This document shows positions 41,250-54,270 of a stretch of DNA of 64,000 nt, in pieces; position 1 is the first letter of the stretch; each line of letters begins with the position of its first letter. Both the position numbers and the translations under genes were made by a program. This DNA comes from Motilibacter rhizosphaerae (GTDB lineage: Bacteria > Actinomycetota > Actinomycetes > Motilibacterales > Motilibacteraceae), in NCBI RefSeq assembly GCF_004216915.1, contig NZ_SGXD01000001.1, positions 62,001-126,000 on the forward strand, read 5' to 3'. The notes beneath the pieces were generated by a model, which did not search any database, was not told the DNA's origin, and saw nothing but the letters and a program-made list of their open reading frames with translations.

Positions 41250-42125
41250 TCAGCTGGTGTAGACCCCGGTACGGATCTCCTCGACGAGCGTCGGCCGGCT
41301 CGGCGCCCAGCCGAGCGCCTTCGAGCGCTCGGCCTTCGTCTGCTGGTCGAGCAGGAGGGCGTCGGCGAAGGCCGCGCCGAACCGCTCGCGCGTCTGCTCG
41401 ACGGACTCCTCCGCGACGCCGGCCAGGCCGCGGGCAGCGGCGGCCGCCTCCGCGATCTCGCGCACCGTCGGGTTCGAGCCGCTGGCGCCGATGTAGTACG
41501 TGCCGGCCTCACCGTCGGTCAGCGCCCGGACGTACAGCTCGCCGAGGTCGTCGGCGTGCACGGTCGTCCAGTGCTGCGAGCCGTCGCCGATGAGCCGCAG
41601 GCGGCCGTCGTCAGTCGTGGGGCCGTAGGTCTGCAGGCCGGCGATGCCGCGCCCGCCGCCGTAGACGATGCCGGGAGCCACGACGGTGCCGCGAGCGCCC
41701 TCGAGCGAGATCGCGATCTTCTCGACGTCGGCGCGCCAGCTGGTGAGCTCCGGGGCGTCGAACGGGGCGTCCTCGCGGACGTCGGCGCCGCTGCCCCAGA
41801 CCCATGCACCGCCGGTGTGGACGTAGGACTTCCCGCTGCCGTCGAACGCCTGCGCCGCCGCGGTCGCGACGCCGCGGTCGAACGCGACGGCGTCGCCGTC
41901 ATTGGTGGTGGCCGCGTGGATCGCGCCGTCCACCTCGCGCAGCCGCTCGGTCAGCCACTCGACGTCGGTGATGTCACCGAGCAGCGGCGTCGCGCCGGCC
42001 GCACGGACCGTCGACGCGGACTGCTCGCTGCGCACGAGCGCGGTCACCTCGTGACCGTGCGCGAGGAGCGCCTTGAGCACACCGGACCCCACGAGACCGG
42101 TCGCTCCGGTCAGCAGCACCTTCAT
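41250..42125 (-). CDS. NAD(P)-binding extended SDR / NAD-dependent epimerase-dehydratase
   Basis: 291 residues. Begins MKVLLTGATGLVGSGVLKAL, the TGxxGxxG cofactor loop; GDITDVEWL and DGAIHAATTNDGDAV follow as in the extended SDR group. Active-site Tyr-x3-Lys is not obvious: the SYVHTGGAWVWG stretch keeps the Ser/Thr but no YxxxK follows, so it may be of the atypical NmrA/HSCARG-like type. TVHADDLGELYVRAL is the C-terminal half. ATG 42125. Function unknown. Confidence 0.82.
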   Translation of the reverse strand: MKVLLTGATGLVGSGVLKALLAHGHEVTALVRSEQSASTVRAAGATPLLGDITDVEWLTERLREVDGAIHAATTNDGDAVAFDRGVATAAAQAFDGSGKSYVHTGGAWVWGSGADVREDAPFDAPELTSWRADVEKIAISLEGARGTVVAPGIVYGGGRGIAGLQTYGPTTDDGRLRLIGDGSQHWTTVHADDLGELYVRALTDGEAGTYYIGASGSNPTVREIAEAAAAARGLAGVAEESVEQTRERFGAAFADALLLDQQTKAERSKALGWAPSRPTLVEEIRTGVYTS

Positions 42126-42242
42126 GATGTTCCTCCTGCCGCTCCAGTGGATCTTCCGACCGCGGCAACCGCCGATCGACTGGATCCCTGCCCGGACAGC
42201 CGTGTGGCGCCGGTCACAGGACCGGCGCCACGAGGGAGCAGC

Positions 42243-42794
42243 TCAGAAGCGGTCGACGATCTCGGCGCAGAACGCCTTGAGGTCGTCGGGCTTGCGGCTT
42301 GAGACCAGCGGCCCGGCGCCGCTCTCGTCGACGTGGACCTCCTCGTCGACCCAGGTCGCGCCCGCGTTGCGGATGTCGGTCTGCAGGCTGGGCCACGAGG
42401 TGATCGTCCGGCCGCGCAGCACGCCGGCCTCGACCAGCGTCCAGGGACCGTGGCAGATCACCGCGACCGGCTTGCCCGCCTCGACGAACGCCTTGGCGAA
42501 GGCGACGGCCTCGGGGTGGGTCCGCAGGTTGTCGGGGTTCGCCACGCCGCCCGGCAGCACGAGCCCGTCGAACGACGAGGGGTCCGCGTCACCGACCACG
42601 ACGTCGACCGGGAACGCGTCACCCTTGTCCAGGTGGTTGAAGGCCTGGGCCTCACCGGCCTCGGGGGCGATGAGCTTGGGCGTCCCGCCGGCCGACTGGA
42701 CCGCCTTCCACGGCTCGGTCAGCTCGACCTGCTCGATGCCCTCGTTCGCGACGAGGAACGCGATCGTCTTGCCCTGCAGCGTGTCGTTTGCCAT
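42243..42794 (-). CDS. PfpI/DJ-1 family protein (type 1 glutamine amidotransferase fold)
   Basis: 183 residues. The nucleophile-elbow VAVICHGPWTLVEAG carries Cys114 and His115; LVLPGGVANPDNLRTHPEAVAFAK holds the usual Glu region. It is the PfpI protease/deglycase subgroup (YhbO-like), which protects against glycation and oxidative stress. ATG 42794 is preceded by CTCCTTGCATG on the plus strand, giving AAGGAGG as ribosome site. It diverges from the FNT gene. Confidence 0.88.
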   Translation of the reverse strand: MANDTLQGKTIAFLVANEGIEQVELTEPWKAVQSAGGTPKLIAPEAGEAQAFNHLDKGDAFPVDVVVGDADPSSFDGLVLPGGVANPDNLRTHPEAVAFAKAFVEAGKPVAVICHGPWTLVEAGVLRGRTITSWPSLQTDIRNAGATWVDEEVHVDESGAGPLVSSRKPDDLKAFCAEIVDRF

Positions 42795-42850
42795 GCAAGG
42801 AGGGTGCCCGGTGGTCGCGGGAGCGGAAACGCCGTACCCGTGATCGACAC

Positions 42851-46009
<3,159 letters not shown>

Positions 46010-46023
46010 CCGAGGCTACGTGC

Positions 46024-47181
46024 TCAGCGGACGCGGACGCCCCGGCGCCACACGGCGTGGGTCAGCGGGACACCAGGCCGGTACGCGAGGTGGGCAGCGC
46101 TGGGTGCGTCGAGCGCGTGCAGGTCCGCGCGCCGGCCGACGGCGACCGTGCCCAGTCCGTCGTGGCCCTCGTGCCGGCCGAGCGCCGTCGCGCCGCCGAG
46201 GGTCGCGGCGCGGACGGCCTCCTCCACGGACATGCCCATCTGCAGCACGGCGGTGGCGACCGCGAACGGCATCGAGGTGGTGAACGAGCTGCCCGGGTTG
46301 CAGTTCGTGGCCAGCGCGACGGTGACGCCGGCGTCGAGCAGCCGGCGTGCGGGCGCCAGTGGCTGCCGCGTGCAGAGGTCCGCGGCGGGCAGCAGGGTCG
46401 CGACCGTCGTCGAGCCGGCGATGGCGTCCACATCGGCGTCGTCGAGGTGGTTGCAGTGGTCCACGCTGAGGGCGCCGAGCTCGACGCCCAGCCGTACGCC
46501 CGGGCCGGGCCCGAGCTGGTTCGCGTGCACCTTCGCGCGGAGCCCCGCACGGGCTCCGGCGGCGAGGACCTCGCGCGCCGCCTCCTCGTCGAAGGCCCCG
46601 CGCTCGCAGAACACGTCCACCGCCGTGCAGAGGGGGGCCACCGCGGCGAGCATGGGCCCGGTGACGAGGTCGACGTAGTCGCGCATGCTCGTCCCCGGCG
46701 GCACGAGGTGCGCGCCGAGGAAGGTCACCTCGTCGGCCACGACCGCAGCCACCTCAGCGGTCCGCCGCTCGTGCTCGACGTCGAGCCCGTAGCCGGTCTT
46801 CGCCTCGACCCACGTCGTGCCCTGGGCCTCCGCCTCCGCGCGCAGCTCCTGCGCGCGCCGCAAGAGGTCCTCTGTCGTGGCCTCGCGGGTGGCGCTGACG
46901 GTGGAGGCGATCCCGCCCGCGGCGTACGCCCCTCCCGCCATGCGCGCGGCGAACTCCGCGCTGCGGTCCCCCCCGAACACGAGGTGGGTGTGCGCGTCGA
47001 CCCAGCCGGGGAGGACGGCGCGGCCGGCGAGGTCCGTACGGCTGTCGGCCGCGGGGGCGTGCGCCGCAGGGCCGATCCACGCGATCCGCCCGTCGGCGAT
47101 GACGAGCGCGGCGTCGTGGAGGACCCCCTGCTCGGTGATCGTGGTCAGCTCGGCGATGCCGGTGACGAGCTCGGCGCTCAC
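46024..47181 (-). CDS. hutI: Imidazolonepropionase
   Basis: 385 residues. VDAHTHLVFGGDRSAEF has the metal-binding H-x-H; EAKTGYGLDVEHE, VDVFCERGAF, KVHANQLG, SVDHCNHLDD and ALATNCNPGSSFTTSMP are all conserved. It opens the ring of imidazolonepropionate to N-formimidoyl-glutamate, the third step of histidine breakdown. GTG start 47181 overlaps the hutF stop by 4 bp. Confidence 0.96.
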   Translation of the reverse strand: MSAELVTGIAELTTITEQGVLHDAALVIADGRIAWIGPAAHAPAADSRTDLAGRAVLPGWVDAHTHLVFGGDRSAEFAARMAGGAYAAGGIASTVSATREATTEDLLRRAQELRAEAEAQGTTWVEAKTGYGLDVEHERRTAEVAAVVADEVTFLGAHLVPPGTSMRDYVDLVTGPMLAAVAPLCTAVDVFCERGAFDEEAAREVLAAGARAGLRAKVHANQLGPGPGVRLGVELGALSVDHCNHLDDADVDAIAGSTTVATLLPAADLCTRQPLAPARRLLDAGVTVALATNCNPGSSFTTSMPFAVATAVLQMGMSVEEAVRAATLGGATALGRHEGHDGLGTVAVGRRADLHALDAPSAAHLAYRPGVPLTHAVWRRGVRVR

Positions 47182-48484
47182 GGCTGGACCCCCTGCAGGG
47201 CAGCGAGGAGGAGCCCCGCGGGATCGGTGCCGTCGGACAGCCGACCGTCCCGGGCGACGACCTCTCCGCCGACGACGACGGTGCCGACATCGGCTGCCGT
47301 GGCGCTGAGGACGAGCTGCCCGGGGTCGCTCCCGGCGGTCCGTACGCTGCGGCTGCGGAGCTCGACGAGGTCTGCCGGCGCGCCGGGCTCCAGGGCCACG
47401 GCCGGCCGGCCGAGCGCGCGGTGCCCCGCGGTCAGCGCACCCTCGAGCTGCGCGGGCGAGAACTGTCCGCGCCGCAGAGACTCCAGCCGTGCGTGGTGCT
47501 CGAGCATCCGCGCCTCCGCGTACGGGTCGATGACGGCGTTCTGGTCGGAGCCGAGGGCGACCCGTACGCCGGCGTCAGCAAGGGCGCGGAAGGGCCCGAT
47601 GCCGTCACCGAGATCGGCCTCGGTGCTCGGGCACAGCGCGACGGCCGCTCCCGCGCACGCCAGGAGGTCGATGTCCTCAGGGGTGACGTGCGTCGCGTGC
47701 ACCGCGGTGAAGCGGTCGGAGAGCGCGCCGCTCCGGTCGAGCAGCTGCGTCGGCGAGCACCCGTGCTCGGCGCGGCACTCCTCGTCCTCCCGCGGCTGCT
47801 CGCTGACGTGCGCGTGGAGCGGCACGTCCGCAGGCAGTCCGGCGACGACGCGGGCGATGTCGCGCTCCTCGACGGCTCGTACGCTGTGGACCGCCGCGCC
47901 CAGTACGACTCCCGAGCCCGCGAGCTCGTCGCGCAGCGCGTGCCAGCGGGCGAGCCACGCGTCCACGGTGGCGTCGGAGAACCTCCGCTGCTCGTGGCCG
48001 AGCGGCACGCCGGGGCCGCCTCGCAGGTAGCAGGTGTCCAGCAGGGTGAGCCGGATCCCGGTGCTCGAGGCGGCGCGAGCGAGGGCCAGCTCCATGTCGT
48101 GGTGGGCGTACGGCGTGCCGTCCGCGCGGTGGTGCACGTAGTGGAACTCCCCCACCGCCGTCCAGCCGCTCACGAGCATCTCGGCGAAGACCGCTGCCGC
48201 CAGGGCTTCGTACGAGTCGGGCGTGAGGCGCTCGGCGACGGCGTACATCTGCTCGCGCCAGGTCCAGAACGTGCCGCCGTCGGCGTGCGTACGTCCCCGC
48301 AGCGCGCGGTGGAAGCAGTGCGAGTGGGCGTTCGCCGCTCCGGGCAGGACGTGGTCGAGCTGCACGTCGCCAGGCTCTGGCGGCGAACCAGCTCGTACGC
48401 CGGTGATCCTGCCGCCCTCGGTCGTCAGCCGCACCGACTCGGCGACACCGCCCGGCAGTGCCGCCGTCCGGCACCAGACGCTGG

Positions 48485-48488
<4 letters not shown>
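47178..48488 (-). CDS. hutF: Formimidoylglutamate deiminase
   Basis: 436 residues from GTG 48488; the frame stays open through hutU but that is shadow. [13 protein letters not shown] carries the metal Hx[20 protein letters not shown] and [20 protein letters not shown] further ligands and substrate site. It hydrolyses formimidoylglutamate to N-formylglutamate and ammonia, the alternative to HutG formimidoyl hydrolase. N-formylglutamate deformylase is not in the window. Overlaps hutU and hutI by 4 bp each. Confidence 0.95.
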
Positions 48489-50149
<1,661 letters not shown>

Positions 50150-50160
50150 CGTGGTTCCTC

Positions 50161-51717
50161 CTACTGGAGCGGGCCGGTCACGCCGGCCGCGGCGCGGACG
50201 AGCTCACCGGAGACGACGAGGTCGACGACCGCCTCGATCTCCGGTGAGAGGAAGCGGTCAGGGCCAGGGCCTCCGGCCACCTCGCGCACCGCCGCGGCGA
50301 CGGCGCCCGTGGCGGGCGAGGGCTGCAGCGGTGCGCGCAGGTCGAGGGCGCGGCTCGCGGCGAGGACCTCGACCGCCAGCACCCGCGCGAGGCCGTCGAC
50401 CGCGCGGCGCAGCTTGCGCGCCGCGGCCCAGCCCATGGAGACGTGGTCCTCCTGCATGGCGGAGGACGGGATGGAGTCCACGGAAGCCGGTGCTGCCAGG
50501 CGCTTCAACTCCGAGACGATGCCGGCCGCGGCGTACTGCGCGATCATCAGGCCGGAGTCGACGCCCGCCTCGTGGGCGAGGAAGCCCGGCAGGCCCTGGT
50601 TGCGCGTGCGGTCGAGGGACCGGTCCGTACGCCGCTCGGAGATGCTCGCGAGGTCGGCGACCGCGATGGCGAGGAAGTCGAGGACGTAGGCGACGGGGGC
50701 GCCGTGGAAGTTGCCGTTCGACTCGACCCGGCCGTCCGCGGTGACGACCGGGTTGTCGACCGCGGAGGACAGCTCGCGCGACGCGACCGCCCGGGCGTGG
50801 TCGACGGTGTCGCGGGCGGCGCCGTGCACCTGCGGCGAGCAGCGCAGGGAGTACGCGTCCTGCACCCGCGTGCACTCCGGTCCGCGGTGGCTCGCCATGA
50901 CGCCGGAGTCCGCCAGCAGCGCCCGCAGGTTCGCGGCGGAGGCCTGCTGGCCGGGGTGCGGCCGCAGTCGCATGAGGTCGTCGGCGAACGCCGCGTCCGT
51001 GCCCAGCAGGGCTTCCACGCTCATCGCCGCCGCGATGTCGGCCACCTGCAGCAGGTCCTCGAGGTCGTGCAGCGCGAGCGCGAGCTGCCCGAGCATGCCG
51101 TCCGTGCCGTTGATGAGGGCGAGGCCCTCCTTCTCCAGCAGGGTGACGGGCTCGAGCCCGGCCGCTGCGAGCGCCTCGGCCGCGGAGGTGAGCCGCCCGT
51201 CCGCGTCCCGCACGTCCCCCTCGCCCATCAGCGCCAGCGCGCAGTGGGCCAGCGGGGCTAGGTCGCCGGAGCAGCCGAGGCTGCCGTACTCACGGACGAC
51301 CGGCGTGATGCCGGCGTCGAGGAGGGCGGCGTACGCCGCGGCAGTCGCGGGACGCACGCCGGTACGGCCCGTCGCCAGCGTCTGGAGGCGCAGCAGCATG
51401 AGCGCGCGCACGACCTCGCGCTCCACCTCGGCCCCCGTGCCGGCGGCGTGCGAGCGGACGAGGCTCTGCTGGAGCTGCACGCGCCGCTCGCGCGGGATGT
51501 ACGTCGTGGCGAGCGCCCCGAAGCCGGTGGAGATGCCGTAGTGCGCGACCCCGTCGTCGGCCGCGGCGTCGATCACGGTGCGCGAGGACGCCATGGCTTG
51601 CAATGCGGACTCGTCGAGCTCGACGCGTACGCCGTGGCGGGCGACCGCGACGACGTCCCCGACCGTCAGCGGCTGCTCGCCGACCCGGACCACTCCTGCT
51701 GCCACGACCGCTGCCAT
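50161..51717 (-). CDS. hutH: Histidine ammonia-lyase
   Basis: 518 residues from ATG 51717. [24 protein letters not shown] and [18 protein letters not shown] are hallmark. The MIO cofactor is formed from Cys149-Ser150-Gly151; Cys in place of the usual Ala is normal in actinobacterial HutH. Tyr60 is the catalytic base. It deaminates histidine to urocanate. First gene of the operon, divergent from an IclR gene across a nested dyad. Confidence 0.97.
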   Translation of the reverse strand: MAAVVAAGVVRVGEQPLTVGDVVAVARHGVRVELDESALQAMASSRTVIDAAADDGVAHYGISTGFGALATTYIPRERRVQLQQSLVRSHAAGTGAEVEREVVRALMLLRLQTLATGRTGVRPATAAAYAALLDAGITPVVREYGSLGCSGDLAPLAHCALALMGEGDVRDADGRLTSAAEALAAAGLEPVTLLEKEGLALINGTDGMLGQLALALHDLEDLLQVADIAAAMSVEALLGTDAAFADDLMRLRPHPGQQASAANLRALLADSGVMASHRGPECTRVQDAYSLRCSPQVHGAARDTVDHARAVASRELSSAVDNPVVTADGRVESNGNFHGAPVAYVLDFLAIAVADLASISERRTDRSLDRTRNQGLPGFLAHEAGVDSGLMIAQYAAAGIVSELKRLAAPASVDSIPSSAMQEDHVSMGWAAARKLRRAVDGLARVLAVEVLAASRALDLRAPLQPSPATGAVAAAVREVAGGPGPDRFLSPEIEAVVDLVVSGELVRAAAGVTGPLQ

Positions 51718-51769
51718 GGCACTAGTGGAGCCCTGCGCGACCACCGCCCGCCAGAGCCTGCGGACGAGT

Positions 51770-51791
51770 AGTGTCCAGCCCGCTAGACACT
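51770..51791. promoter_or_regulatory. Nested dyad between hutH and the IclR gene
   Basis: AGTGTCCAG-CCCG-CTAGACACT pairs with one mismatch (51770-51791). Around it CCAGAGCC (51751-51758) pairs with GGCTCTGG (51798-51805). It is the only strong dyad in the hutH/IclR gap, so a candidate site for the IclR regulator. Confidence 0.6.
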
Positions 51792-51813
51792 CCCGGCGGC
51801 TCTGGAGGCAGGT

Positions 51814-52587
51814 GTGCCGGTCCGCGCAGCCCCCGCCCCTGCGGCGACGGCCGTCCTGCGCATCCTCGGCCACCTCGCCCGGCAGGCCGCGCCGGTGCCG
51901 GCCGCATCGCTCGCCCGCGCGCTCGGCATGCCCCGCTCGTCGGTCTACCGGCTGCTCGCCGTGCTCGAGGAGGACGGCTGGGTCATCCGCTTCCCCGAGA
52001 CCCGGGCCTACGGCCTCGGCGTCGCGGCCTTCGAGCTGTCCCAGGGCTACCTGCGCCAGGCGCCCCTGGCGCGTACGGGCCGGCCGGTCCTCGCCGCCCT
52101 CGTCGACCGCGCCCGCGAGTCCGCGCACCTCGCGGTCCTCGAGGGCCGCGACGTCGTCTACCTCGTCGAGGAGCGCGCGCCGCGGCGCCCGCCACTGGTG
52201 ACCGACGTCGGCGTCCGGCTGCCGGCGCACCTCACCGCCACCGGCCGGGCGATGCTCGCCGCCCTGCCGGCGGCGCAGGTCCGCGCGCTCTTCGGCGACG
52301 TGCGCACGCTGCCGCTGCGGGGAGCGAAGGGCCTCGGCACGTACGCCGCGCTGCGCCGCGAGCTCACCGCCGTGCGCGCCCGCGGGTACGCGGTCGAGGA
52401 CGGCGAGGTCACCGAGGGCCTCGCCAGCGTGGCGGTCGCGGTCCGCGACCGGTCGGGGTGGCCGGCCGCGGCCCTCGCCGTCACGTACCCGGCTGGGGTC
52501 GGGGAGGACGGGCGCGCAGCCCTCGTGCGCGCGGTCGAGGTCCACGCGCAGGAGTTCTCGCGGCGGCTCTTCGGCGCTGCGCCCTGA
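51814..52587 (+). CDS. IclR-family regulator of the hut operon
   Basis: 257 residues from GTG 51814 with GGAGGCAG upstream. Winged helix at about 15-75: ATAVLRILGHLARQAAPVPAASLARALGMPRSSVYRLLAVLEEDGWVIRF. C-terminal IclR effector domain: HLAVLEGRDVVYLVEER, RLPAHLTATGRAMLAALP, YAVEDGEVTEGLASVAVAV. Divergent from hutH, so it probably senses histidine or urocanate. Many other hut operons use HutC (GntR) instead. Followed by a TGATCATGCA repeat. Confidence 0.88.
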   Translation: MPVRAAPAPAATAVLRILGHLARQAAPVPAASLARALGMPRSSVYRLLAVLEEDGWVIRFPETRAYGLGVAAFELSQGYLRQAPLARTGRPVLAALVDRARESAHLAVLEGRDVVYLVEERAPRRPPLVTDVGVRLPAHLTATGRAMLAALPAAQVRALFGDVRTLPLRGAKGLGTYAALRRELTAVRARGYAVEDGEVTEGLASVAVAVRDRSGWPAAALAVTYPAGVGEDGRAALVRAVEVHAQEFSRRLFGAAP

Positions 52588-52589
52588 AC

Positions 52590-52614
52590 TCCCCCGTGAT
52601 CATGCAGATCTTGG
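52590..52614. repeat. Intergenic TGATCATGCA repeat, single half
   Basis: CCCCCGTGATCATGCAGATC then TTGG, 3 bp after the IclR stop and 12 bp before the convergent dehydrogenase's stop. Possible terminator role. Confidence 0.75.
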
Positions 52615-52625
52615 TAGCGAGGGCG

Positions 52626-53459
52626 TCAGACCTCTGCCACCGCAGCGAGGTCGTCGCGCCCGTGGCCCTGCTCGGAGGCGGCGGCGAGCCGCTCCTCCAC
52701 GACCCGGGCGAGCGGCGCCGAGCCGAGCGCGTCGAGCGCCAGCCGCACGTCCTTGAGCGCGAGGTCGACCGGGAAGCCCGCGGGGTACGCGTGCTCGCCC
52801 ATCATCCCGGCCTTCAGCAGCGCGTACGGCATGCCGAGGGGCCCGCCGTCGAGCACGCCGAGGAGCGCGTCGCGCGGGACGCCGAGCGCGTCGGCACCGG
52901 AGAGCGCGTCCGCCATGGCGACCGTCGCCGAGGCCATCCAGAGGTTCAGCAGCAGCTTGAGGCGCGAGCCCTCCTGCCCCACCCCGACGTGCACGACGGT
53001 GCCGAGGTCGTCGAGCACGGGGCGCGCCTGCTCGACCGCGGCTGCCGGGCCGCCCACGAGCCAGGTGAGCGAGCCCTGCCGCGCCGGTGACGTGGAGCCG
53101 GAGACGGGCGCGTCGAGCACGGCGACGCCGGCGTCGTCCGCCAGGCCGCGCAGCCGGTCCGCCGCCTCCACCCCGACGGTGCTGGCCTGGACCCACACGA
53201 CGCGGCCGTCGCGCAGCTGCGGGAGCGCCGCGCGGACGACCTCCTCGACGGCGTCGCCGTCGCGCAGCATCGTGATGGCGACCTGCGCCCCCGCGAGCGC
53301 GTCGGCGAGGGACTCCACCGCCGTCACCCCGTCCCCCGCTGCCGCGCGGGCCTTGTCCGCGGTGCGGTTCCAGAGGCGTACGTCGTGGCCCTGCTCCGCG
53401 AGGCGGGCGGCCATGGCCGCGCCCATGAGCCCGGCGCCGAGGATCGCTGTCGTCGTCAT
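52626..53459 (-). CDS. NAD(P)-dependent beta-hydroxyacid dehydrogenase (3-hydroxyisobutyrate dehydrogenase-like)
   Basis: 277 residues. TTAILGAGLMGAAMAARLAEQGHDVRLWNRTADKA is the GxGxxG fold and NRT gives NADP specificity; VLDAPVSGSTSPARQGSLTWLVGG is the substrate loop; EGSRLKLLLNLW carries catalytic Lys in the G-x3-K-x3-N motif. It oxidises a 3-hydroxy acid or reduces a semialdehyde. ATG 53459. Related proteins include imine reductases, so that is possible too. It is convergent with the IclR gene. Confidence 0.87.
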   Translation of the reverse strand: MTTTAILGAGLMGAAMAARLAEQGHDVRLWNRTADKARAAAGDGVTAVESLADALAGAQVAITMLRDGDAVEEVVRAALPQLRDGRVVWVQASTVGVEAADRLRGLADDAGVAVLDAPVSGSTSPARQGSLTWLVGGPAAAVEQARPVLDDLGTVVHVGVGQEGSRLKLLLNLWMASATVAMADALSGADALGVPRDALLGVLDGGPLGMPYALLKAGMMGEHAYPAGFPVDLALKDVRLALDALGSAPLARVVEERLAAASEQGHGRDDLAAVAEV

Positions 53460-53560
53460 GCCGGGCATCCTCCCAGGAGCGGGCGTGCCGCACGCCGGGA
53501 AGCGTCCGGAGGGGTCGACGGTTGCGCACGTCACAGGAGCTGAGCGGGAGGGGCGCGGGC

Positions 53561-53842
53561 ATGGCGGTCGAGGTCGAGCAGGACGAGGCAGGGGCGCGGT
53601 TCGTCGCGCGCGTCGACGGCGCGGACGCGGGGCTGCTCGCGTACCGCGTCGACGGCACGACCTGGGACCTGCGGCACACGGAGGTCTCCCCGGAGCACGA
53701 GGGGCACGGCGTGGGGAGCGCACTGGTGCGGGCAGCGCTGACCGCGGTCCGCGAGCAGGGCGGCAGCGTGGTGCCGAGCTGCCCGTTCGTCCGGTCGTGG
53801 CTCGAGCGCCACCCCGACGAGCAGGACCTCGTCCGGGGCTGA
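53561..53842 (+). CDS. Small GNAT-like acetyltransferase (YjdJ/Gtn1 type)
   Basis: 93 residues from ATG 53561, GGGAGGGG upstream. It keeps the short yjdJ-type GNAT pattern: ARFVARVDGADAGLLAYRV, LRHTEVSPEHEGHGVGSALVRAALTAVREQGGSVVPSCPFVRSWLERHPDEQDLV. The VSPEHEGHGVGS loop binds acetyl-CoA. The target is unknown. Divergent from the dehydrogenase by 101 bp; the next 400 bp are repeats. Confidence 0.85.
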   Translation: MAVEVEQDEAGARFVARVDGADAGLLAYRVDGTTWDLRHTEVSPEHEGHGVGSALVRAALTAVREQGGSVVPSCPFVRSWLERHPDEQDLVRG

Positions 53843-53901
53843 CGGCTGGCGGTTGACGGCTCCTGGGCGGTGACGGCGGTTGCTCGAGGGGCCCGACCGA
53901 T

Positions 53902-53923
53902 CGTGATCATGCAGATCGTGGGG
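53902..53923. repeat. Intergenic TGATCATGCA repeat, single half
   Basis: CGTGATCATGCAGATCGTGG and GG, one arm of the palindrome family. Confidence 0.7.
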
Positions 53924-53994
53924 GCGGGCCCGGGTCCTGCGTGACGCGCGCTCTCGCGCGCTCTCGTCGGGCGCGCCCACACGCAGGGCGCATC

Positions 53995-54051
53995 CCCGTG
54001 ATCATGCAGATCTTGGGCGTCGGGCACGGATGCCCCGTGATCCAGCAGATC
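53995..54051. repeat. Two adjacent TGATCATGCA-family copies, one degenerate
   Basis: CCCGTGATCATGCAGATCTT then GGGC (53995-54018) is followed at 54034 by CCCGTGATCCAGCAGATCCT, which has lost the CATG core. Both are in the same orientation, so this is a direct rather than inverted pair. Confidence 0.65.
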
Positions 54052-54125
54052 CTCGATGCAGGCGCGCCGGATGCCCCGAGCCGCGCGGCCCTCCACGCCA
54101 GCGCGTCCAGACACGGCCCCCCGCC

Positions 54126-54150
54126 TCCCGTGATCATGCACATCACGGGA
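54126..54150. repeat. Short palindrome variant of the TGATCATGCA family
   Basis: TCCCGTGAT (54126-54134) and ATCACGGGA (54142-54150) are perfect 9-bp arms around CATGCAC. The arm sequence is shared with the family, but the inner part is condensed. Confidence 0.7.
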
Positions 54151-54254
54151 GAGGGACAGGCCGCAGCTGGAAGAACGGACCCCTCCGGGGGCGAGACGGC
54201 AGGGCCAGGAGGAGTACGAGGGCCCTTGCCCGCCGTCCCGCCGTCGAGTAGGAT

Positions 54255-54270
54255 TCGAACATGCGTTCGA
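54255..54270 (+). promoter_or_regulatory. LexA (SOS) box overlapping the start of the third DUF222 gene
   Basis: TCGAACATGCGTTCGA matches TCGAAC-N4-GTTCGA perfectly. Its centre contains the ATG (54261) of the following open frame. LexA would cover the start codon itself, so transcription must begin at or close to it, or the true start is downstream (for example TTG 54297, which follows GAGGGG). Confidence 0.85.

Larger units (their letters stand above)
53843..54254. other. Gene-free, repeat-rich spacer
   Basis: About 410 bp with no credible gene. It holds four copies or parts of the TGATCATGCA palindrome family (53902, 53995, 54034, 54126) and the GCGCGCTCTCGCGCGCTCTC simple repeat at 53947-53966. 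It leads into the SOS box of the third DUF222 gene. Confidence 0.65.
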
